Assembly (NCBI GenBank): GCA_002431865.1
Contig: DJEI01000038.1
Coordinates: 8,813-19,337, forward strand
DNA: 10,525 nucleotides
Origin: Lachnospiraceae bacterium UBA5902
Lineage (GTDB): Bacteria > Bacillota > Clostridia > Lachnospirales > Lachnospiraceae
Reading direction: 5' to 3'
Shown here in pieces: positions 4,474 to 10,525 of the stretch. The position numbers and the translations under genes were made by a program. The stretch's first letter is position 1. Every line of letters starts with the position of its first letter. A model generated the notes under the pieces. The model was not told the DNA's origin, ran no database searches, and saw nothing but the letters and a program-made list of their open reading frames with translations.

Positions 4474-5214
4474 ATGAACAAATTAAAAGCAGTAATTTTG
4501 GCAGCAGGAAAAGGAACACGAATGAATTCGGATTTACCGAAGGTCATTCACAAATGCTTAGGCAGACCGATGGTGCATTATGTCATTCAGGCGTGCAAGG
4601 ATGCGGGCGCCGGTGAGGTATGCGTGATCGTCGGTTATAAGGGCAGAGAGGTCAAGGATGCAATCTATGATGTCGTAGATTATGTAGAACAGAAAGAACA
4701 GCTTGGAACCGGACATGCCGTCAAATGCGCCAAGGATTTTATTGGTACAGAGGGCGATACACTGGTGCTTTGCGGAGACACGCCACTGATTACCGGAAAG
4801 ACATTGACAGAACTTGTCGAGAAACATCGCAAGGAAGCAAACGGCGTGACAGTATTGTCTGCAATTCTGGATGATGCAACCGGGTACGGACGTATCATCC
4901 GTGATGCGGCAGGTAATTTTGAGAAGATTGTTGAGCACAAGGATGCAACCGAAGAGGAGCGTGCATGCAAGGAAGTAAATTCCGGTATGTATATCTTTAA
5001 TTCCGAGGCACTTTCAGCGAGTCTGGATCTGCTGAGCAACGATAATGCCGCAGGGGAATATTATCTGACGGATACGATTGCTCTGATCAAGAAGATCGGT
5101 CTCAAGGTATCAGCACTTCCGCTTACCGGAGATGCCTGCGATGAGATCCGCGGAGTGAATACGATCGACCAGCTGGAAGAAGCAGAGCAGATCATGTGTC
5201 GCCGTGAGGATTAG
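4474..5214 (+). CDS. GlmU-type UDP-GlcNAc diphosphorylase, N-terminal domain only
   Basis: This 246-aa nucleotidyltransferase matches the uridylyltransferase half of GlmU/GcaD along its whole length. It should join UTP and GlcNAc-1-phosphate to make UDP-GlcNAc, the precursor of peptidoglycan and teichoic acids. Motifs are LAAGKGTRM (9-17) and LPKV (21-24), QLGTGHA (76-82), GD with D102 (metal), GYGR (137-140), E154 in IVEHKDAT, N169, NNAAGEYYLTD (190-200) and GVN (227-229). Standard GlmU is about 455 aa with a C-terminal left-handed beta-helix acetyltransferase. Here that domain is absent and the protein ends cleanly at a stop whose bases overlap the pth ribosome site, so it does not look like a recent break. 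The acetyltransferase step must be encoded elsewhere. The order with pth and mfd mirrors Bacillus gcaD. The ribosome site is weak (GGAAG, 4465-4469). Other sugar-1-phosphate substrates are possible. Confidence 0.88.
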   Translation: MNKLKAVILAAGKGTRMNSDLPKVIHKCLGRPMVHYVIQACKDAGAGEVCVIVGYKGREVKDAIYDVVDYVEQKEQLGTGHAVKCAKDFIGTEGDTLVLCGDTPLITGKTLTELVEKHRKEANGVTVLSAILDDATGYGRIIRDAAGNFEKIVEHKDATEEERACKEVNSGMYIFNSEALSASLDLLSNDNAAGEYYLTDTIALIKKIGLKVSALPLTGDACDEIRGVNTIDQLEEAEQIMCRRED

Positions 5215-5218
5215 GAGG
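5213..5218 (+). promoter_or_regulatory. Ribosome binding site that fixes the pth start
   Basis: AGGAGG overlaps the TAG stop of the preceding gene (5212-5214) and lies six bases before ATG at 5225. A longer reading from ATG at 5204 would add seven residues, but it has no such site upstream, and the conserved Pth N terminus begins MKIIVGLGNP at 5225. The stop/SD overlap suggests translational coupling. Confidence 0.85.
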
Positions 5219-5224
5219 CAGACG

Positions 5225-5782
5225 ATGAAAATAATCGTAGGACTGGGAAATCCGACGAAAGAATATGCCGGAACGAGGCATAATGTTGGGTTCTCCGTGA
5301 TATATAATATCAGTGATGCATATAATATTCCGGTTGAGACGAAGAAGCATAAGGCGCTGATCGGAAAGGGAATCATTGAGGGCGAGAAGGTGATTCTTGC
5401 CATGCCACAGACGTATATGAATTTGAGCGGCGAGAGTGTACGGGAGCTGATGGACTATTATAAATGTGATTTGTCGGATCTGATCGTTATTTATGATGAT
5501 ATCAGTCTGGATGTCGGCAAACTCCGCATCCGCGCGAAGGGCAGTGCCGGCGGACATAATGGAATCAAGAATATCATTGCGCAGCTTGGAACACAGGAGT
5601 TTACACGTATCAGGATCGGTGTCGGTGAAAAACCGGCGAAGATGGATCTTGCAGATTATGTACTTGGACGGTTTTCAAAAGAGGAACAGCCAATTATCCG
5701 GGAGAGCGCTGACCGGGCAAGGGAAGCGGTCTGTGAGTTGATCACACATGATGTGGCTTCTGCCATGAACAAGTTTAATTAG
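5225..5782 (+). CDS. pth: Peptidyl-tRNA hydrolase
   Basis: This 185-aa cytosolic enzyme cleaves the ester bond of peptidyl-tRNAs released from stalled ribosomes, recycling tRNA. It is the bacterial Pth family at normal length. Visible features are GLGNP with N9, TRHNVGF with catalytic H19, the YMNLSG motif with N66, DDISLDVGKLR with D91, and GSAGGHNGIKNI with N112. These match the E. coli residues N10, H20, N68, D93 and N114. The chosen start is the ATG with AGGAGG six bases upstream rather than an in-frame ATG 21 bp earlier. The neighbours are the GlmU-like gene (10 bp before) and mfd (31 bp after), the same grouping as in Bacillus, where the gene is called spoVC. No anomalies are seen. Confidence 0.96.
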   Translation: MKIIVGLGNPTKEYAGTRHNVGFSVIYNISDAYNIPVETKKHKALIGKGIIEGEKVILAMPQTYMNLSGESVRELMDYYKCDLSDLIVIYDDISLDVGKLRIRAKGSAGGHNGIKNIIAQLGTQEFTRIRIGVGEKPAKMDLADYVLGRFSKEEQPIIRESADRAREAVCELITHDVASAMNKFN

Positions 5783-5813
5783 GTAAAAAAATAATAGAAA
5801 AGAGGATCAGAAA

Positions 5814-8800
5814 ATGAAGGCATTGACACTTGCATTTCAGGATGATCCAAGGTTTGCAGAGTTAAAAAAACACCGGGAAGAGACGGGGGGTGTCCACCAC
5901 GTATGGGGGATGGATCGTCGGATCACCCCGCTTTTGATGGAGGCATTGTCAGACACGAAACGGTTTCGCCTGATCGTGACATATGAGGAGCGGCGCGCGC
6001 GGGAAATCGTCGAGGACTATCGGTTTTACAGCCGCCAGACCTTTTATTATCCGGCGAAGGACGCTCTCTTTTATTCCGCAGATATTCACAGTAACAATAC
6101 CGTACAGGAACGGCTGGAAATCTTTAAGAAAATCGCAGAAGGACGTCCTTGTACCGTTGTTACGACGATCGAGGGTCTGATGGACAAAATACCGTCCATC
6201 TCACATATTGTAGAAAATATATTGACGATCAAGGTCGGGGATACCTTGCAGCTCGATGCGTTTTCACGAAAGCTCACAACACTTGGATATGAGAAAACTT
6301 CAATTGTAGAGACACCGGGGCAGTTTTCGGTCAGAGGAGGTATCATCGATATCTTCTCTCTGACGGAAGAGTGTCCTTATCGTGTTGAGCTGTGGGGGGA
6401 TGAGATCGACAGTATCCGAAGCTTTGACGTGGAAAGCCAGCGCTCGATGGAACGTGTCGAGGAGTTTGTCATCTATCCATCTACGGAGATGGTGCTCGAT
6501 GATGTGCGGATCAGCAAGGGTATTGCCAAGCTTTCGAAGGAACATAAGGCACAGGCGAAGCTTCTGAAGGAACAGTTTCATACGGAGCAATATGCACGGC
6601 TGAATAAGATGGTGGAATCGGTCTTAGAGGAGCTAAAGGAGTTTAATTCCACGATGGGATTAGACAGCATGGTGGAATATTTCTACGACGATACGGTATC
6701 ATTTTTAGATTATTTTCCGGCAGACACGGATATCTTTATTGATGATCCGGAGCGTGTAAGCCAGCGTGCCGGAGCGTATGCGATGCAGTTTGGCATGTCG
6801 ATGGAAGGCCGTCTGGAGGGCGGCTATGTCCTGCCGACACAGGCAAATGTGCTCTATGATGCAAAGACGATTGTGGCAAGACTGGTGAACCGTACACCGG
6901 TGCTGCTTTCGGAACTGTATAAGAAGCAGCCGGCATGGAAGGAACAGTATGCATTTCAGATTGATGCAAAGGGGCTTGTCAGTTACAACAACAGCTTCGA
7001 GGATCTGATGAAGGACATCGAGAAATATAAGAAGAAGGATTATCGGATCCTGATTCTGTCACCGTCTGCGACGCGAGGGAAACGTATCGCGAAGAACTTA
7101 CAGGATAATGATGTCATGGCGTACTTTACCGAGAACCGGGAACAGCCGCTTAAACCGGGCGAGGTACGCATCAGTGTCGGACGAATGGAGACGGGCTTTG
7201 AAATCCCGGAGTGTCATCTGCTTGTGATTGCAGAGGGCGATATATTTACCTCGAAGGAACTGAAAAAACGGAAGAAACTGCCGAAATATGCCGGTGAGAA
7301 GATTGCCGGATTTTCAGATATTTCCGTTGGCGATTATGTCGTACATCAAAATCACGGTGTCGGAATCTACCGCGGTATCGACAAGGTGGAAACCGATGGA
7401 CGAATGAAAGATTATATCAGTATCGAGTATGCGAAGGGCAGCAAATTGTTCGTGCCTGTGGAACAGCTCGACCGCATTGGCAAGCTGTCCGGCAAGGATG
7501 GTGCGCGTGTCAAGCTGAACAAACTTGGCGGTCCGGAGTGGGAAAAGGTGCGTACACGTGTCAAGGGACATGTGGAGGATATCGCAAAGGAACTGATCGA
7601 GCTGTATGCGATCCGTTCGAGTACGCAGGGATACAAATATTCGGAGGATACCGTATGGCAGCGGGAGTTTGAAGAGATGTTCCCATATGAGGAGACTCTG
7701 GATCAGCAGAAAGCCATTGACGATACCAAGCATGACATGGAAAGTGGCAAGATCATGGATCGTCTCGTCTGTGGGGATGTAGGATTTGGAAAGACAGAGG
7801 TTGCCATCCGGGCGGCGTTTAAGGCGGTACAGGATAACCGGCAGGTTGCCTATCTGGTGCCGACGACAATCCTTGCTGAGCAGCATTACAATACATTCTG
7901 CGAGCGTATGAAGAACTATCCGGTTAATATCCGGATGCTGTCCCGTTTTTGCACGCCGAAGGAAGTGAAAGAGACGTTGGAACAGATGAAGTCCGGTATG
8001 GTAGATATCGTGATCGGCACACACCGGCTGCTCTCAAAAGATGTTGTATTCAAAAATCTTGGACTCCTGATTATTGATGAGGAACAACGGTTCGGCGTCA
8101 AGCACAAGGAACAGATCAAGCAGATGAAGAAAAATGTGGATGTGTTAACCCTCACGGCGACACCAATTCCACGAACGCTGCATATGAGTCTGGTAGGTCT
8201 GCGTGATATCAGTTTGCTGGAAGAGCCGCCGGTCGACCGGCTTCCGATTCAGACATATATCATGGAATACGATCTGGAGTTTGTAAAGGAGGCGATCAAC
8301 CGGGAGCTTGCACGAAACGGACAGGTATATTATGTATATAACCGGGTGGAGACAATCGCGGACATTACGGGACAACTCCGTCAGGTACTGCCGGATGCAA
8401 CGATTGAATTTGCACATGGCAAGATGCCGGAGCGGGAGCTTGAAACGATGATGCGTCGTTTTATCAAAGGTGAGATTGACGTGCTTGTGTCGACGACGAT
8501 TATTGAGACGGGACTGGATATTTCAAATGTCAATACGATCATCATACATGATGCAGACCGGTTTGGCCTGTCACAGCTCTATCAGCTGCGTGGACGTGTT
8601 GGACGTTCCAACCGGAGTGCCTATGCATTCCTGCTTTATAAGCGTGATAAGATGATAAAAGAAGTCGCGGAGAAACGTCTGAAAGCAATCCGGGAGTTTA
8701 CAGATCTTGGCTCAGGGTATAAGATAGCAATGAAGGATCTGGAGATTCGTGGAGCCGGAAATCTGCTTGGACAGGAGCAGTCGGGAAATATTGAGGCAGT

Positions 8801-9350
8801 CGGTTATGATCTGTATTGCCAGATGTTGAACGATGCAATCCGGCGTCTGTCTGGTGAGACGGTGCGTGAGGAGTTCGTGACAAACGTAGAACTTCCGCTT
8901 AATGCCTATATTCCAGACAGCTATGTGAAGAATGAATTCGTGAAGCTGGATTTGTATAAGCGAATCTCGAAATGCACAAACCGCGAGGATAATGATGCCA
9001 TCTTAGAGGAAGTGCGCGACCGGTTTGGCGAACCGCCAAAGCCGTTTTTCCGCTTGCTTGATGTGGCATATCTGAAGGCGATTGCTCATGAGGTCTATAT
9101 TACGGATATCAAATATGTGGGTGATGAGGTGCGGTTTTACATGCTGCCGCAGGCACCTGTGCAGGCGGAGCGGGTCAATCCGTTGCTGAAACGGTATAAG
9201 AACACATTGCGGCTTACCGCGGGCAAGCAGACATATTTCCGTATCCGTATGTCGAAGTTGATCGAGGAAGAGATGGTATCTTCCTGTGAGAAGGTAATTG
9301 AGGATATCCGCACATTGTATAATACGGAGGATGTGAACCATGAAGCATAG
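5814..9350 (+). CDS. mfd: Transcription-repair coupling factor Mfd
   Basis: This 1178-aa ATP-driven DNA translocase pushes RNA polymerase off template-strand lesions and recruits UvrA for nucleotide excision repair. Length is full for the family. Domains in order are a UvrB-like N-terminal module (about 1-220), a middle region (about 220-500), a CarD/RID-type polymerase-interacting domain (about 504-560, starting SVGDYVVHQNHGVG), a RecG-like helicase (about 620-990), and a TRCF C-terminal domain (about 1020-1120). Helicase motifs are GDVGFGKT (654-661, Walker A), DEEQ (755-758, Walker B), TATPIPRT (781-788) and QLRGRVGR (924-931). AGAGG at 5801-5805 lies eight bases before the ATG. Its last 11 bases overlap the PrsA-like gene, indicating coupling. 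The intact frame argues against sequencing errors. Confidence 0.98.
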   Translation: MKALTLAFQDDPRFAELKKHREETGGVHHVWGMDRRITPLLMEALSDTKRFRLIVTYEERRAREIVEDYRFYSRQTFYYPAKDALFYSADIHSNNTVQERLEIFKKIAEGRPCTVVTTIEGLMDKIPSISHIVENILTIKVGDTLQLDAFSRKLTTLGYEKTSIVETPGQFSVRGGIIDIFSLTEECPYRVELWGDEIDSIRSFDVESQRSMERVEEFVIYPSTEMVLDDVRISKGIAKLSKEHKAQAKLLKEQFHTEQYARLNKMVESVLEELKEFNSTMGLDSMVEYFYDDTVSFLDYFPADTDIFIDDPERVSQRAGAYAMQFGMSMEGRLEGGYVLPTQANVLYDAKTIVARLVNRTPVLLSELYKKQPAWKEQYAFQIDAKGLVSYNNSFEDLMKDIEKYKKKDYRILILSPSATRGKRIAKNLQDNDVMAYFTENREQPLKPGEVRISVGRMETGFEIPECHLLVIAEGDIFTSKELKKRKKLPKYAGEKIAGFSDISVGDYVVHQNHGVGIYRGIDKVETDGRMKDYISIEYAKGSKLFVPVEQLDRIGKLSGKDGARVKLNKLGGPEWEKVRTRVKGHVEDIAKELIELYAIRSSTQGYKYSEDTVWQREFEEMFPYEETLDQQKAIDDTKHDMESGKIMDRLVCGDVGFGKTEVAIRAAFKAVQDNRQVAYLVPTTILAEQHYNTFCERMKNYPVNIRMLSRFCTPKEVKETLEQMKSGMVDIVIGTHRLLSKDVVFKNLGLLIIDEEQRFGVKHKEQIKQMKKNVDVLTLTATPIPRTLHMSLVGLRDISLLEEPPVDRLPIQTYIMEYDLEFVKEAINRELARNGQVYYVYNRVETIADITGQLRQVLPDATIEFAHGKMPERELETMMRRFIKGEIDVLVSTTIIETGLDISNVNTIIIHDADRFGLSQLYQLRGRVGRSNRSAYAFLLYKRDKMIKEVAEKRLKAIREFTDLGSGYKIAMKDLEIRGAGNLLGQEQSGNIEAVGYDLYCQMLNDAIRRLSGETVREEFVTNVELPLNAYIPDSYVKNEFVKLDLYKRISKCTNREDNDAILEEVRDRFGEPPKPFFRLLDVAYLKAIAHEVYITDIKYVGDEVRFYMLPQAPVQAERVNPLLKRYKNTLRLTAGKQTYFRIRMSKLIEEEMVSSCEKVIEDIRTLYNTEDVNHEA
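9326..9330 (+). promoter_or_regulatory. Ribosome binding site inside mfd for the PrsA-like gene
   Basis: GGAGG lies within the last codons of mfd, nine bases before the ATG at 9340. It supports the overlapping start and suggests translation of the lipoprotein follows directly from mfd. Confidence 0.75.
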
Positions 9351-10416
9351 TAGACGTTGTCGTAAACTAATTGCAATATTGTTGTGTATCTGCCTGATGG
9401 TACCGATGATTTCCGGCTGTGGAGAGAAAAAGGAAGAAGAAACAAAGCAGACAAGCAGTGGAACACTGGTGTTTCAGTATGGAAATAATCTGGTAACCAA
9501 GGGCGAGGTATATATCTATATAGAAACCGTGCGGGAGCGGTATGAAATGCAGTACGGCAGTGATGTCTGGCAGACGGTGCTTCCGGATGGTGGTGTGGGA
9601 ACTTCTATGGAGAACCTGACGCGAGAGGAAGTTGTAAATGAGATCGTACGTGTCAAGACGTTGTGTGCGCATGCAGAGGAGCTTGGAATCACACTGGGCA
9701 ATGACGAGCTGGCAGAGTTAAATCAGAAGGCAGATGATTTCTGCGAGGGACTGACAGATGAACAGTTGCAGAACATGGAAATTACAAAGGAAAAAGCCGA
9801 GAAAGTAATGCAGGAAAATGCAATCGCATCGAAGGTGGAAGCGAAGATCTTAGATGACCGGAAGATTGAGATTTCCGATGAAGAAGCGCGGATGACGACG
9901 TTCTACGACATGTATTTTGAGTGTTACAGTATGGATGAAAATGGTGTGGTGACACCATATACCGAAGAGCAAAAGAAACAGCAATATGAAAATGCGCTAC
10001 AGGCGTGTGCAACGCTTGCGACAGCAGACTTGAAAGATACCACAGGTGCAGCAATCGAGAAGCTGGCAGAGTACTATCAGCTGGATCAGGCACAGACGCA
10101 GACGATGAGTCCATCACAGATTCTGGAGACATATGGACAGGATGTGTATGATCTGCTGTATAGTATGGAGAACGGACAGTACAGCACGGTTGTGGAGACA
10201 CAGTATGGCTATCATATATTCCAGATGATCGCGCTGACTGATCAGACGAAAACAAATGAGCAGAAAATCGTGCTTTATAATCAGCAGGTACAGGAGGCTT
10301 TATCGGATACGCTTACGAAGTGGCAGGCACAAATCGATCCGATCTTCAAGTACCCGGACAGCGTAGATATGGACGTGTATGATACGATCGTAAATGATAC
10401 AGTTGGGACAAAATAA
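9340..10416 (+). CDS. PpiC/PrsA-like foldase lipoprotein
   Basis: This 358-aa protein has a lipoprotein signal: basic residues at 2-9, a hydrophobic core (10-22) and the lipobox ISGC (24-27), placing C27 at the outer membrane leaflet. The mature part resembles SurA/PrsA-type chaperones: a helical N-terminal chaperone region (about 50-180) and a parvulin-like C-terminal segment whose best sign is the block VVETQYGYHIFQM (about 286-298), typical of the end of PpiC domains. It probably helps exported proteins fold between membrane and wall. The parvulin domain looks diverged, so isomerase activity is uncertain and it may act only as a holdase. It starts inside mfd (11-bp overlap) and is followed by a strong terminator. 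A PPIase-type lipoprotein next to mfd is a recurring Firmicutes arrangement. Confidence 0.82.
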   Translation: MKHSRRCRKLIAILLCICLMVPMISGCGEKKEEETKQTSSGTLVFQYGNNLVTKGEVYIYIETVRERYEMQYGSDVWQTVLPDGGVGTSMENLTREEVVNEIVRVKTLCAHAEELGITLGNDELAELNQKADDFCEGLTDEQLQNMEITKEKAEKVMQENAIASKVEAKILDDRKIEISDEEARMTTFYDMYFECYSMDENGVVTPYTEEQKKQQYENALQACATLATADLKDTTGAAIEKLAEYYQLDQAQTQTMSPSQILETYGQDVYDLLYSMENGQYSTVVETQYGYHIFQMIALTDQTKTNEQKIVLYNQQVQEALSDTLTKWQAQIDPIFKYPDSVDMDVYDTIVNDTVGTK

Positions 10417-10418
10417 AA

Positions 10419-10435
10419 ATGCATAGGGGATGCAT
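10419..10435. repeat. ATGCAT-aggggATGCAT repeat
   Basis: Two copies of the self-complementary hexamer ATGCAT are separated by AGGGG, giving a 17-bp near-palindrome just after the stop codon of the last gene. It may be a minor 3' UTR stem. ATGCAT also recurs in the repeat element at 567-704 (around 584 and 614) and at 725-730. Confidence 0.25.
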
Positions 10436-10460
10436 ACTTGGGGAGACAAAGGAAAACAGG

Positions 10461-10502
10461 CACAACGAAAAGTATGTGGCAATACTTTTCGTTGTGTTTT
10501 TT
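10461..10502 (+). terminator. Intrinsic terminator of the five-gene operon
   Basis: A perfect 15-bp stem (10461-10475 with 10482-10496, beginning CACAACG and ending CGTTGTG) has a six-base loop GTGGCA and is followed by six T (10497-10502). It closes the operon that ends with the PrsA-like gene. Confidence 0.92.
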
Positions 10503-10525
10503 ATTTAGGTAATTGCGAAACTCGC

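Noticed and set aside
5204..5224. Seven-residue N-terminal extension of Pth (MRIRRQT)
   Set aside because: It has no ribosome site and precedes the family-typical MKIIVGLGNP. AGGAGG is positioned for the ATG at 5225.
7314..8024. 236-aa minus-strand open frame inside mfd
   Set aside because: It is a shadow of the helicase-coding region. Mfd is intact with all motifs on the plus strand, and the antisense product resembles nothing known.
10503..10525. Start of a further element after the operon terminator
   Set aside because: Only 23 bases remain. No frame, hairpin or motif can be supported.

Overview
The window looks like chromosomal DNA from a low-to-moderate GC Gram-positive anaerobe, most likely a Lachnospiraceae-type member of the Clostridia. 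The reasons are a FeoB-associated Cys-rich membrane peptide, strong AGGAGG-type ribosome sites, lipobox lipoproteins, one TTG start, and the order glmU(N-domain)-pth-mfd-PrsA-like lipoprotein. That order is a reduced version of the Bacillus gcaD-prs-ctc-spoVC(pth)-mfd neighbourhood. The species call is an inference from gene content. All recognised genes are on the + strand.

Layout. Positions 1-336 hold a perfect dyad at the window edge, a hairpin, and a 53-aa FeoB-associated peptide too small for a typical ORF list; feoB itself probably lies just to the left. Positions 337-1018 contain no convincing protein gene. They are not empty: there is a strong promoter with an A-rich upstream element (398-446), two 16-bp GTTAG...CTAAC dyads on that promoter, and a perfect intrinsic terminator (531-564). 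Together these define a likely small RNA of about 110 nt with three hairpins and an exposed CUCCUUUCUC stretch complementary to Shine-Dalgarno sequences. It is followed by a 138-bp palindromic repeat element (567-704), three tandem 62-63 bp repeats (745-932), and a promoter for the next gene.

Positions 1019-2233 encode a rhomboid-family intramembrane protease with a Tyr/Asn/Gln-rich repeat tail at the N terminus and an unrecognised C-terminal domain. The gap to the next gene (2234-2470) is almost wholly a nested palindrome with 23-bp perfect inner arms. Positions 2471-3445 encode a 6-phosphofructokinase with unusual active-site residues.

Positions 3446-3534 carry a clear extended -10 promoter. 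It starts an apparent operon of five genes: an unknown lipoprotein (TTG start), a one-domain GlmU-type uridylyltransferase, peptidyl-tRNA hydrolase, the transcription-repair coupling factor Mfd, and a PpiC/PrsA-like lipoprotein whose start overlaps the end of mfd. A strong terminator at 10461-10502 closes it. The operon combines cell-wall precursor supply, ribosome rescue/tRNA recycling, DNA repair and extracytoplasmic folding; the grouping is conserved in Firmicutes rather than a single pathway.

The most promising undescribed item is the putative metal-responsive small RNA at about 453-564. Its position next to an iron-transport gene and its anti-Shine-Dalgarno segment recall the logic of RyhB/FsrA-type iron-sparing RNAs, but this is inference and needs comparative and expression data.
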